NCBI GenBank assembly: GCA_011525745.1
Contig: WYBU01000140.1
Span: forward strand, 1-64,000
Reading direction: 5' to 3'
From: Planctomycetaceae bacterium
GTDB taxonomy: Bacteria > Planctomycetota > Phycisphaerae > UBA1845 > UTPLA1
Length of the DNA stretch: 64,000 nucleotides
This document shows, in pieces, positions 34,504-42,791 of the stretch. Position numbers and translations under genes: made by a program. The notes under the pieces were generated by a model. It was not told the DNA's origin, searched no databases, and saw only the letters and a list, made by a program, of their open reading frames with translations. Within the stretch, counting starts at the first letter, position 1; each line of letters starts with the position of its first letter.

Positions 34504-34881
34504 CTAGCCCGGACCACTGCCCGTCGGCGGGGCGGGGCGGTGGGGACATTGAGGCGTGTTGATGCAGGCGTCGGGCAGGCGCAGGCGTTCGACCGGCCGG
34601 CCGGCGCACAGGTGCGATTCGACGATCTCGGGCACATCGTCGGGCGTGACGAAGCCGTACCAGACGGCGTCGGGATAGACGACCACGGTCGGCCCATGCT
34701 CGCACTGATCAAGGCAGCCGGACTGATTGATGCGCACGCGGCCCTTGAGGCCGGCGCGCGCGACGGCTTCCTTCAGCGCCTCGCGCAGCCGAGGCGACTC
34801 CCTGGCCGAACAGCAGCCGCGCGGATGCCCCGCCGGACGCTCGTTGCAGCAGACGAACACGTGACGCTCGAAAAGGGGCAT
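34504..34881 (-). CDS. (2Fe-2S) thioredoxin-like ferredoxin
   Basis: 125 residues. The fold and cysteines match the thioredoxin-like [2Fe-2S] ferredoxins: RHVFVCCNERPAGHPRGCC at the start (Cys11/12, Cys23/24) and INQSGCLDQCEHGPTVVVYP (Cys56, Cys60). It is an electron carrier in the cytosol; its partner is not evident from the neighbours. A Pro/Gly-rich tail of ~20 residues is extra. ATG 34881 has no Shine-Dalgarno. Confidence 0.85.
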   Translation of the reverse strand: MPLFERHVFVCCNERPAGHPRGCCSARESPRLREALKEAVARAGLKGRVRINQSGCLDQCEHGPTVVVYPDAVWYGFVTPDDVPEIVESHLCAGRPVERLRLPDACINTPQCPHRPAPPTGSGPG

Positions 34882-34978
34882 GATGCGGTCCGTTCACGCT
34901 GATCGACGACGCGCAAGACGCGCGGCGCCGCCGCGCGGCAAAGCCATGCGCGTTTCGACGGTCGCACAGCGCGGAGAT

Positions 34979-34984
34979 TATAAC
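34979..34984 (+). promoter_or_regulatory. -10 box of the alkyltransferase-like gene
   Basis: TATAAC ends nine nt before ATG 34994. No Shine-Dalgarno lies between, so the mRNA would be nearly leaderless. Confidence 0.45.
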
Positions 34985-34993
34985 CGCCCGCGA

Positions 34994-35359
34994 ATGCCGG
35001 CGCGACCGGAAGCGCCGACGGACCGCGATGGCCCGCCCGATGCGCACGTGCATATTCTTGCTATTATCCGTCGTATTCCGCGCGGCCGCGTGATGACCTA
35101 CGGCGACGTGGCACGCGCGGCCGGCCTGCCGCGACGGGCACGGCTGGTGGGATTCGTGCTGCGACATTCGCCCCTGGCCGACGGCGTGCCCTGGCATCGC
35201 GTCGTCGCAGCGCCCGGACGAATCGCGGTGCGCGACGGCGGCGGTCGCGACGAGCAGATGGGCCGTCTTCGGAGCGAAGGCGTTGCGGTGGACGCGCGCG
35301 GGCGCGTGTCCCTGGCGCGGTATGCGTGGCGGCCGGCGCAAGGCCACGGGCGTGCGTAG
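34994..35359 (+). CDS. Alkyltransferase-like protein (MGMT family)
   Basis: 121 residues. It carries IPRGRVMTYGDVARAAG, then LVGFVLRHSP and VPWHRVVAAPGRI. The active-site PCHR of O6-methylguanine methyltransferases is PWHR here, so it cannot accept the alkyl group. This is the hallmark of alkyltransferase-like (ATL) proteins, which bind O6-alkylguanine and hand the lesion to nucleotide excision repair. The start is ATG 34994; longer readings upstream have no similarity. Confidence 0.85.
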   Translation: MPARPEAPTDRDGPPDAHVHILAIIRRIPRGRVMTYGDVARAAGLPRRARLVGFVLRHSPLADGVPWHRVVAAPGRIAVRDGGGRDEQMGRLRSEGVAVDARGRVSLARYAWRPAQGHGRA

Positions 35360-35388
35360 CGAAATGGGGCAAACCGCTTCTCAGGGGT

Positions 35389-35460
35389 GGCACGGTCAAG
35401 CCCTCGCGCGCGTCGGGCCTGGCGATTCCGAAGAACGATTCTCGCGAGGGCTTGGCCGTG
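35389..35460. repeat. Dispersed palindrome, GGCACGGTCAAG family, copy 3
   Basis: GTGGCACGGTCAAG, CCCTCGCG, the core GGCGATTCCGAAGAACG, CGCGAGGG and CTTGGCCGTG. This is the best-preserved copy; both arms pair over about 18 bp. It lies 29 bp past the alkyltransferase-like gene. Confidence 0.85.
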
Positions 35461-35550
35461 TTGAGCCAAGCACGGCACGGAATTGACTTTGTGACGGCCA
35501 TGGGTCATCGCAACGGAAAAGCATGTGAAAGCACACGCTCGGCGTGTCCC

Positions 35551-35627
35551 GCCACGGCCAAGCGGCCCGCTTGACCGTTCATCAACAATCTCGCGCTCTT
35601 TTGCGCGGGCCGCTTGACCGTGCCACC
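35551..35627. repeat. Dispersed palindrome, GGCACGGTCAAG family, variant copy 4
   Basis: The outer arms (CCACGGCCAAGCGGCCCGC and GCGGGCCGCTTGACCGTGCC) match the family ends, but the centre differs (it lacks the GATTCCGAAGAACG core). The gene-free stretch 35360-35706 is made up mainly of copies 3 and 4. Confidence 0.7.
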
Positions 35628-35706
35628 CTATACGGATCCGAATATGCCGTCGCACCACCGGCCGGTTGGAATCGCCGTGCGGGCGGCGTAACATCGTTGC
35701 GCCAAC

Positions 35707-36576
35707 GTGTCGGCCCATTCAGCCAGTCTGTCGCCCGCGCCGCTCGGTCTGATCGCCGGGGCGGGGCTGTTTCCGCTGTTGGTGGCGCAAGGGGCGCAGC
35801 GCGCCGGTCGTCGCGTCGTGGTGGTCGGACTGCGTGAGTGCGCGCCGGAATCGCTGCGCCAGGCGGCCGCGGTGTTCGTGCCGGCCGGCATTGCGCAGCT
35901 CGGGCGCTGGATTCGCGTGTTTCGCCGGCACGGCGTTCGCGACGTCGTCATGGCCGGGCGCGTGGACAAGACCCGCATGTTGGCGCTACCGTGGTGGCGG
36001 CAATGGCTGGCCTATCGCCCGGACTGGACCAGCATCCGCGTGTGGTACTTCGCGACGCGCGATCGGCGGAACGACTCGCTGTTGCGGGCGGTCGCCGACG
36101 AGATGTCGCGCCGGGGACTGGACTTGATCGACTCGACGCAATACTGCCGTGAAGCGATGGCGCCGGCGGGGCTGCTAACGTGCCGCGGTCCGAGCGCGGC
36201 GGAGCAGGCCGACATCGCGCTGGGCTGGGAGATCGCGCGCGAGATGGGCCGGCTGGACGTGGGGCAATCGGTAGCGGTGAAGGACAAAGACGTGATCGCG
36301 GTCGAGGCGATCGAGGGCACCGACCGGATGATCCGCCGCGCGGGCGAGCTGTGTCCTGCGGGCGGCTGGACGCTGGTGAAGGTGGCCAAGCCGAATCAGG
36401 ACATGCGGTTCGACGTACCGACCGTGGGTCCGGACACGATCGAGCGGCTGCACGAGTGCGGCGGGCGGGTGCTGGTGATTGAGGCGGACCGGACACTGGT
36501 GCTGGAGCGCGAGGAGCTGATTTCGCGGGCGGAGCGACATGGGATTACGGTGATCGGCCGGCGTGACGGGGAATGA
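35707..36576 (+). CDS. lpxI: UDP-2,3-diacylglucosamine diphosphatase LpxI
   Basis: 289 residues, the usual length. The N-terminal domain begins PLGLIAGAGLFPLLVAQGAQRAGRRVVVVGLR. The C-terminal domain has IGWEIAREMGRLDVGQSVAVKDKDVIAVEAIEGTDRMIRRAG (in the form shown by the sequence) and KVAKPNQDMRFDVPTVGPDTIERL, the catalytic and metal-binding core of LpxI. The enzyme makes lipid X in lipid A synthesis, so this organism likely has a lipopolysaccharide outer membrane. The start is GTG 35707; there is no strong ribosome site. Confidence 0.92.
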   Translation: MSAHSASLSPAPLGLIAGAGLFPLLVAQGAQRAGRRVVVVGLRECAPESLRQAAAVFVPAGIAQLGRWIRVFRRHGVRDVVMAGRVDKTRMLALPWWRQWLAYRPDWTSIRVWYFATRDRRNDSLLRAVADEMSRRGLDLIDSTQYCREAMAPAGLLTCRGPSAAEQADIALGWEIAREMGRLDVGQSVAVKDKDVIAVEAIEGTDRMIRRAGELCPAGGWTLVKVAKPNQDMRFDVPTVGPDTIERLHECGGRVLVIEADRTLVLEREELISRAERHGITVIGRRDGE

Positions 36577-36909
36577 TCCGAACCGCGGCCGTGAGGGAGC
36601 GACACGCTGTCCGAACCGAACCGCGACCGTGAGGGAGCGGCGGAATCCGCATCATTGCGTCGCATGCGACCGAACGGCGAATGGGCATCGAAGCGCCACG
36701 ATCGAACGCTGTGTTCCCTGCGGCAGGTTCCGCGGCGCTCCCTGACGGTCGCGGTTCGGTGAAGGCGGACGCAACCCGGCGCTCCCCCACGGTCGCGGTT
36801 CGGTGAAGGCGGACGCAACCCGGCGCTCCCTCACGGTCGCGGTTCGGTTGGGGCGGACGCACACCGGCGCTCCCTGACGGTCGTGGTTCGGTTAAGGCTT
36901 CGAGCGAGT
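36577..36909. repeat. 44-bp tandem repeats and inverted partners (CGACCGTGAGGGAGCG family)
   Basis: Two copies of AACCGCG(A/G)CCGTGAGGGAGCG lie at 36580-36602 and ~36616-36640. After ~90 bp, four copies in the opposite orientation follow as a tandem array with an exact 44-bp period (units from 36734, 36778, 36822 and 36866). Each unit holds GGCGCTCCC, a variable base, ACGGTCGCGGTTCGGT and GGCGGACGCA. The array ends six bases before dapF. It fills the gap between lpxI and dapF. Confidence 0.88.
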
Positions 36910-36914
36910 CAGCG

Positions 36915-37910
36915 ATGTCTTTGCTGCGTTTCGTCAAGATGCACGGCCTGGGAAACGACTACGTCTATGTCGACGGCCATGCGCAGTCGCTGGACGGATT
37001 CGATCGCCCGAGACTGGCGCGCGAAATCAGCGATCGGCATCGCGGCGTGGGCGGCGACGGGCTGATTCTGATTCTGCCGCCGTCGCCGGGCGTCGATGCC
37101 GACGTGCGGATGGAGATGTACAACGCCGACGGCTCGCGCGGCGAAATGTGCGGCAACGGCATCCGCTGCGTTGCCAGGTACGCGGTCGAACAAGGGCTGG
37201 TGCGTCGGCGCGACGGGGAGGGCGCCGCGGATCGGCGTTCGTCGCCGGCGCGCGCGGCTAAACCCTCGCCGCTGCCGACCGAGATGAACGCGGCCATGGC
37301 GATGCTGGGCGAGACGCTGGGCGTGCGCGAGATCGGCAACGTGGACCTGCGGATCGAGACCGATCGCGGCGTGCTCGACCTGGTGGCGTTCACGGCCGAC
37401 GGCGTGGTGCGCTCGGTGCGAGTCAACATGGGGCCGCCGATTCTCGAACCGGGGCGGATTCCGGTCGCGATGGACGCCGATCGCTGCATTCGGCAATCGA
37501 TCCGCGTCGAACAGCTCGAGTTTAACGTGACCTGCGTTTCGATGGGCAATCCGCACGCCGTCGTATTTGTCGACGACGTCCGGGCCTTCGATCTCGCGAA
37601 ATGGGGTCCGCTGTTCGAGCACCACAAGCTGTTTCCGCGACGGATCAATCTGCACGTGGCCCAGCGCCTGTCGCGCGGCGAGGCGAGAATGCGTACGTGG
37701 GAGCGCGGCACGGGCATGACGCAGGCGTGCGGCACCGGCGCCTGTGCCGTGCTGGTCGCCGGCGTGCTCGAAAACCGGCTCGACCGCACGGCGCTGCTGC
37801 ACTTGCCCGGCGGCGAACTGCGGATCGAATGGCCGGCCGAGGATGCGCCGGTCTTCATGACCGGCCCGGCCGAAGAATGCTTTCGAGGAGAATGGCATGG
37901 CCGCCGATGA
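36915..37910 (+). CDS. dapF: Diaminopimelate epimerase
   Basis: 331 residues. The two catalytic cysteines are in MYNADGSRGEMCGNGIRC and TQACGTGACAV. KMHGLGNDYVYVDG at the start and VSMGNPHAVVFVDD are also diagnostic. It interconverts LL- and meso-diaminopimelate for lysine and peptidoglycan synthesis. It is about 50 residues longer than usual because of an inserted segment around residues 99-145, rich in Arg, Ala and Pro. ATG 36915 is directly preceded by the 44-bp repeat array. It overlaps ispF by 14 bp. Confidence 0.96.
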   Translation: MSLLRFVKMHGLGNDYVYVDGHAQSLDGFDRPRLAREISDRHRGVGGDGLILILPPSPGVDADVRMEMYNADGSRGEMCGNGIRCVARYAVEQGLVRRRDGEGAADRRSSPARAAKPSPLPTEMNAAMAMLGETLGVREIGNVDLRIETDRGVLDLVAFTADGVVRSVRVNMGPPILEPGRIPVAMDADRCIRQSIRVEQLEFNVTCVSMGNPHAVVFVDDVRAFDLAKWGPLFEHHKLFPRRINLHVAQRLSRGEARMRTWERGTGMTQACGTGACAVLVAGVLENRLDRTALLHLPGGELRIEWPAEDAPVFMTGPAEECFRGEWHGRR

Positions 37911-38388
37911 GCCGATCGTTCGCATCGGGCTGGGAACCGACCTGCACCGGCTGGTGGCGGGCCGGCCGCTGCGGCTGGCGGGCGTGACGGTTCCGTTCTC
38001 GCACGGCCTGACGGGCCATTCGGACGCGGACGTGGTGTTTCACGCGGTGACGGACGCGGTGCTGGGGGCGGCGGGGCTGCCGGACATCGGCGAGTTATTT
38101 CCCGACAGCGATCCGAAGTACTTCAACGCCGACAGCGCGGAATTGCTGCGCGAGGCGGTGAACCGCGCGGCCGCCGAGGGTTTTCGCGTCGCCTGCGCCG
38201 ATGTGACGATTCACGCCGAGCGGCCGAAGATTTCGCCGTACAAGTCGGCCATGCGGGCGAATCTGGCATGCGTCATGTCGATCGGCCCGGAGCGCGTGAA
38301 TCTGAAAGCCAAGACGCAGGAGGGAGTGGATGCCGTCGGCCGCAACGAGGCGATCGCATGCTTTGCGGTTGTGGGATTGTGTCGGTGA
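37897..38388 (+). CDS. ispF: 2-C-methyl-D-erythritol 2,4-cyclodiphosphate synthase
   Basis: 163 residues. RIGLGTDLHRLVAGRPLRLAGV, GLTGHSDADVVFHAVTDAVLGAAG (metal-binding Asp and His) and the C-terminal KAKTQEGVDAVGRNEAIACFA are all conserved. It acts in the non-mevalonate isoprenoid pathway. ATG 37897 lies inside the end of dapF, with GAGGAG six bases upstream, so the two are translated from one mRNA. The usual partner ispD is not here. Confidence 0.96.
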   Translation: MAADEPIVRIGLGTDLHRLVAGRPLRLAGVTVPFSHGLTGHSDADVVFHAVTDAVLGAAGLPDIGELFPDSDPKYFNADSAELLREAVNRAAAEGFRVACADVTIHAERPKISPYKSAMRANLACVMSIGPERVNLKAKTQEGVDAVGRNEAIACFAVVGLCR

Positions 38389-38425
38389 AATACCGCACGG
38401 TCACTCCGGCGTCTCGAAAGGCCCG

Positions 38426-39646
38426 TCAAACCCCGTCCAACGCCTGACGCAGATCGGCGATCAGATCGTCGACGTGTTCCAGCCCCACGTGCAGGCGAAT
38501 GCCCCACTCGCCCGCCGTTGCGCCCGGCTCGCGTAGAAACACCGGAATCGCCAGGCTTTCGTGGCCGCCCCAACTCACGCCGATGCTGAAGTAGCGCAGC
38601 ATATCGACGACGCGATGCGCGGCGGCCTTGCGGCCGTCGGGAGGAGACGCATCGGGGCCGGCACTTTCGGCGGCGCGCGACGTATTCGCGACATCGTGGG
38701 TCGCTTTCAGCGTAAACGACAGCAGGCTGCTCGTGCCGGTCATCTGTCGGCGCGCAAGTTCGATTCCGGGATGATGCGGCAGGCCGGGATGCAGGACGCG
38801 CTCGACGCGCGGATGGGCCTGCAACATCCGTGCGATCGCCAGCGCCGACGCCTGGTGCCGTTCCATTCGCAGCGCCAGCGTGCGCAGTCCGCGCAACATC
38901 AGCCACGCGGCGAACGGGTCGATCACGCCGCCGAGCAGTTTGCCTTCGTGCTCAATCAGCGGCTCCATGCGGGCCTTCGAGCCGACGACGACGCCGGCGA
39001 CCAGGTCGCTGTGGCCGCCGAAATACTTGGTTGCGGTGTGTGCGACCAGGTCGATGCCGAGCGACAACGGGCGCTGAAAGAACGGCGTGGCGTATGAGTT
39101 GTCGCAAATGGTAAACAGCCCGCGTGACCGAGCCAGGTCGGCCACGGCGGCCAGGTCCTGAATGGCATAGACGAGGCTCGAAGGCGACTCGACGTACAGA
39201 ATGCGCGTATTGGGCCGGATGGCGCGCTCGAAGTCGGTCGCGTCGGTCCCCGGCACGAAGGTCGTCTCGATGCCGAAGCGCGGCAGCCAGTGCAACATGA
39301 GCTGACGCGTGGGGCCATAGACCGTGTCGATGCAGACGACGTGGTCGCCGGCGCGCACGCAGGAGAGAATCGCCGCCGAGATGGCGGCCATGCCGGAGCT
39401 GAAGGCGCGGCCGGCTTCGCCGCCTTCGAGCGCGACGATTTTCTCGGTCAGCAGGCGCGTGGTGGGGTTGTCGGTGCGGGTGTAGTCGTAGCGGGCGGTG
39501 TCGGGACGTTCGCGGCTCTCGAACTCGGCGCAGTTGGGATACGTGAATGTCGACGCCTGGTAAATCGGCGGCGCCGCGGCGCCTTCGTGCCGTTCACGGT
39601 CCTCGGCGTGATGAATGCAGATCGTCTCAAAGCGCGGGGGAATCAT
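38426..39646 (-). CDS. PLP-dependent trans-sulfuration enzyme (cystathionine gamma-synthase/lyase family)
   Basis: 406 residues. Typical Cys/Met metabolism PLP enzyme: YTRTDNPTTRLLTEKIVALEGGEAGRAFSSGMAAI, YVESPSS, CDNSYATPFFQRPLSLGIDLVAHTATKYFGGHSD with the PLP lysine at 207, and the C-terminal SIGVSWGGHESL and RLHVGLEHVDDLIADL. Whether it acts as a gamma-synthase, lyase or sulfhydrylase cannot be told from sequence alone. A short Ala/Ser/Pro insert lies at ~335-355. ATG 39646 has GGAG nine bases upstream. It directly follows the methyltransferase gene. Confidence 0.9.
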   Translation of the reverse strand: MIPPRFETICIHHAEDRERHEGAAAPPIYQASTFTYPNCAEFESRERPDTARYDYTRTDNPTTRLLTEKIVALEGGEAGRAFSSGMAAISAAILSCVRAGDHVVCIDTVYGPTRQLMLHWLPRFGIETTFVPGTDATDFERAIRPNTRILYVESPSSLVYAIQDLAAVADLARSRGLFTICDNSYATPFFQRPLSLGIDLVAHTATKYFGGHSDLVAGVVVGSKARMEPLIEHEGKLLGGVIDPFAAWLMLRGLRTLALRMERHQASALAIARMLQAHPRVERVLHPGLPHHPGIELARRQMTGTSSLLSFTLKATHDVANTSRAAESAGPDASPPDGRKAAAHRVVDMLRYFSIGVSWGGHESLAIPVFLREPGATAGEWGIRLHVGLEHVDDLIADLRQALDGV

Positions 39647-39647
39647 C

Positions 39648-40538
39648 TCAGCACAACTCCATCCAGAACGAGCCACCGTACCGTCCGACGCCCGCGAGGG
39701 CCGGCTCGTTCCAGACCGGATCAAGCGTTCCCAGCAACTCGGCGTCCTGGGTCACGAACGCGTTGGGCAACACAACGCGCCATCGTGGATGGGAGGGCGC
39801 CGCGGCCAGCAGCCAGCAGGCGAGCAGATATTGCTCGGAGTAATAGCGCTCGGCGTATTCGGGCGGATAGTCATGGGGCAGCGTGATGTCGTGTACGTGC
39901 ACCAGAACGCCGGGCGGCAGGCGCGGCAGCACCTCAAGAAAGAAAACGGTCACATCCGAGTTCATGAAGCAGCGGTGCGAGCCGTCGTAGAACAACACGT
40001 CGCCGGACGACAACTCGTCCAGCAGCGACAGGTCCAGCGCCTCGAGCGGCCGGCGGATCACGCGGTCGGCGATGGCATCGACGCTGGCGCGCGGCGCCGG
40101 ATCGATCGAGGTTATCGCCGTTCGCAGTCCGTGATCGCGCACGGCCCGCCGGGCGAAACGAGTCGAATGTCCCGCGCCGATTTCGACGTAACGCGCCGGA
40201 TTGTTCAGCGCCAGCAACCCGTAAAGGGCGATGGCGTCCAGCGCCGGCAGGTAACCGTTGATCCAGCCGGGATCGGGGACATCGCGGCGCGCGTGCAGCT
40301 CGATTCGGGTGAAGTGTTCGCGGAAATCGCAGAAGCGCGTCAGCAGCGCGGCGTAGTCGCGGCGACCGCGGTTGAGCAGCTCGTACAACTCCGGATGTAC
40401 CGGCCGGCCGTGCCCGTAACGCGGCCGCGAGTCGACGGGATATTCAAGCAGGATGACCTGTCGCGCCCGCACCAGGCGCAGCAGCTTTCGCAGGAATGCG
40501 GAGCGCTGGACGAATTGCCTGAGCGAGCGCGTCAGCAT
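39648..40538 (-). CDS. Class I SAM-dependent methyltransferase
   Basis: 296 residues. Motif I is in ARYVEIGAGHSTRFARRAV, and TSIDPAPR and DVLFYDGSHR follow, as in the Methyltransf_24 type. VHVHDITLPHDYPPEY is typical of homologues found in cell-surface glycan clusters. The acceptor is unknown. ATG 40538 is preferred to the GTG nine bases upstream. It lies 38 bp after the TMTC-like gene and one base before the trans-sulfuration gene, forming a three-gene unit. Confidence 0.8.
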   Translation of the reverse strand: MLTRSLRQFVQRSAFLRKLLRLVRARQVILLEYPVDSRPRYGHGRPVHPELYELLNRGRRDYAALLTRFCDFREHFTRIELHARRDVPDPGWINGYLPALDAIALYGLLALNNPARYVEIGAGHSTRFARRAVRDHGLRTAITSIDPAPRASVDAIADRVIRRPLEALDLSLLDELSSGDVLFYDGSHRCFMNSDVTVFFLEVLPRLPPGVLVHVHDITLPHDYPPEYAERYYSEQYLLACWLLAAAPSHPRWRVVLPNAFVTQDAELLGTLDPVWNEPALAGVGRYGGSFWMELC

Positions 40539-40575
40539 GGTGATCACTCGGCGCCGGTCGCCCTTTGCACAACTT

Positions 40576-42687
40576 TCACGGATATCGCGGCACGTCGCGA
40601 AGCGGCTCGCGACGCTGAAACTGCTCGATCAGTACGTCGATCGGGCCTTGCTCATCCGGCGCGGTGCGCCGCGACACTTCCAGCAGTACGGCGATGGCGC
40701 GATCGAAGTCCCCCGCTTCGGCATGCGCCGCCGCCAGCGCGCGCACCAGCCGTGGCGGCCGGCTCGGATTCAGTCGCCACGCCCGCTCGGCCCGTTGCAC
40801 CGCCTCGGCGCCGTTCCGCACGCGCGGCGACGGATGCGTCGACAGCAGCAGCGACAATTCGGTCGCGGCGGCCCAGGAATCCGGCCAGTTCCGCACGGCA
40901 GTCCGAAGTTGCTCGATGGCCTCCTCGGCCTGGTCGTCGGCCGCCAGCGCGCGTGCGAGCGTGATGTAAGATTGCTCACGCTTTTCGTGAACGAGGAGCG
41001 CACGAAACTGCTCGATGGCCTCGGCGCGGCGGCCCTGCTCCCACAGGGTTTCACCCAGGCGGAATATCGCCGGCACGTTTCCCGGAGCGCGCGCCAGCGC
41101 CGCACGATAGCTCTCGATGGCCTCGCGCGATCGGCCGGTCCGGCGGAGCGTCTCGCCCAAAGCGACATGCGCCAGTGCAAAATGAGGGAACTTGGCGACG
41201 GCGGCGCGAAAATGCGGCTCGGCCTTGAGGAACGCATCGCGGCCGGTCGTGGCCGGAATCTCGCCGCGGCTAAGCCCCTTCAGATGGAACATGCCGAAGT
41301 TGTAATGGGCCAGTGCCGTGTCGGGATAGACCGACAGTTGGTGCGTCCACAATGATTCGCTGTCGTGCCAAATGCGCTGAAGGCGGCGGCAGGGCGGAAC
41401 CAGCAACACGGCGGCCCCCAGCCCGGCGACTAAGGCCACGCCGACGCAGAAGGAATCACGCGGCATGACGCGAGCGAGCTTCGCGAGGCAAGCGGCGACC
41501 GCCAACGACAACACCCAGCCGATGGGGTAGGCGTAGCGGTCCGCTCCGTTGTGCGAGCCGAACTGCACCAGCCCGCTGACCGGCAGAACCATCGCCACAT
41601 AAGCAATCAGCAGGCACAGCGGGGCGAGCGTGCGGCGGCGCAGCATCCAGGCGGCGGCCAACGCGACAAGAAACATCGCCCATCCCGCCACGCCTTCGGG
41701 CAGCAGCAGCGCGCGATTGAGCGGCATTTCGTAGATGGGCGCCAGGCCGACGGGCCACGCGGTCTTCGTGACGTAGAAGCCAAGGCTGCGACCGATGAGC
41801 ACGAGGCGGTCGATGAGTCCCATGTGCGTCCAGGGCGTCAGCGTGCCCGCGCCGTGCTGGCCGAAGATCGCAATGCCCGCGAAGACGAGCGTCATCAGCA
41901 GTACCGCGGCGTTGCGCCTCGCGCTGCACAGCACCGCGCCAATCAGGCCGCGCGGGCTGTCGGGACCCGCGCGGTACACGTCGACGAGGATCAACAAGAC
42001 CGGCAGGACGACGGCGGTGCCCTTGGCCAGCATGGCGGCCAGAGCGGCCAGCGTCACTTGCCATCGGGCGCGGCCGGCCAGGTGCCGGCCAACGCACAGG
42101 AGCGTGAAGAAGCCACAGAGCACCTCGCGCCGTTCGGTGATCCACGCGACCGGTTCGGCGCGAAAGGGATGGAAGGCCCAGAACACGGCGGCAAACAGGC
42201 CGAAGGCGACGGCGGTGGAATCGGCCCCCGACGGCTGTGCCGAGCGATGGCTTGCATCGAAGCCCTCCCCTGGCGGCAACGGCTGTTCGCTCCGACGTCG
42301 CGGCGCGCTGAACATCAGGCAGGCCACCCATGCGAACAAGGCTGCGTTGGCGGCGTGAAGCAGCACGTTGGTGAGGTGATAGCCGCGCGGTTCCATGCCG
42401 CCGCGGACGTAGTCCAGCCCCAGCGTCATCCAGGTCAGTGGCTGATACGGGCCGCTGAGCGTGTTGGTGAACATCCATGCCAACTGGCGCGGGCCAAGTC
42501 CGCGGTAGTTGGGATTGTTCACGAAGTTCAGGTCGTCATCCCAGTTGACCCAGCCGTTTTCGAGGCAGGGCGCAAACACGACGTAAGCGGCGACGGCAAT
42601 CGCAAAAAAAGCGATCATCGCGCCGCCCGACACGGGAGGCGCCGGACGGGGCGCTTCGGACGTTTTTCCGCCGGAGGGATACGTCAT
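40576..42687 (-). CDS. TMTC-like membrane protein with C-terminal TPRs
   Basis: 703 residues. The membrane half (about 10-11 segments) contains the TMTC-type features YVVFAPCLENGWVNWDDDLNFVNNPNYRG, PYQPLTWMTLGLDY, YHLTNVLLHAANA, FHPFRAEPVAWITERREVLCGFF and LAKGTAVVLPVLLILVDVYR. The C-terminal ~220 residues hold four to five TPRs (ALAHVALGETLRRTGRSREAIESYRAAL and following). Eukaryotic TMTCs are protein O-mannosyltransferases; the bacterial homologues are presumed glycosyltransferases of the GT-C fold. ATG 42687 lacks a clear ribosome site. It diverges from the phosphatase-superfamily gene. Confidence 0.85.
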   Translation of the reverse strand: MTYPSGGKTSEAPRPAPPVSGGAMIAFFAIAVAAYVVFAPCLENGWVNWDDDLNFVNNPNYRGLGPRQLAWMFTNTLSGPYQPLTWMTLGLDYVRGGMEPRGYHLTNVLLHAANAALFAWVACLMFSAPRRRSEQPLPPGEGFDASHRSAQPSGADSTAVAFGLFAAVFWAFHPFRAEPVAWITERREVLCGFFTLLCVGRHLAGRARWQVTLAALAAMLAKGTAVVLPVLLILVDVYRAGPDSPRGLIGAVLCSARRNAAVLLMTLVFAGIAIFGQHGAGTLTPWTHMGLIDRLVLIGRSLGFYVTKTAWPVGLAPIYEMPLNRALLLPEGVAGWAMFLVALAAAWMLRRRTLAPLCLLIAYVAMVLPVSGLVQFGSHNGADRYAYPIGWVLSLAVAACLAKLARVMPRDSFCVGVALVAGLGAAVLLVPPCRRLQRIWHDSESLWTHQLSVYPDTALAHYNFGMFHLKGLSRGEIPATTGRDAFLKAEPHFRAAVAKFPHFALAHVALGETLRRTGRSREAIESYRAALARAPGNVPAIFRLGETLWEQGRRAEAIEQFRALLVHEKREQSYITLARALAADDQAEEAIEQLRTAVRNWPDSWAAATELSLLLSTHPSPRVRNGAEAVQRAERAWRLNPSRPPRLVRALAAAHAEAGDFDRAIAVLLEVSRRTAPDEQGPIDVLIEQFQRREPLRDVPRYP

Positions 42688-42791
42688 TTCAAAACGAATC
42701 GTCAAAGATCGCCCGCGCCGCGTCAATGCTCGTTTATGATGGAGTCGTGAGTCGTCACACGCTTCCGAAACTTGGGGTACGTCGGACCACG

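Noticed and set aside
36734..36909. Possible CRISPR array (regular 44-bp period)
   Set aside because: Units are contiguous and nearly identical throughout, with no unique spacers and no cas genes nearby.
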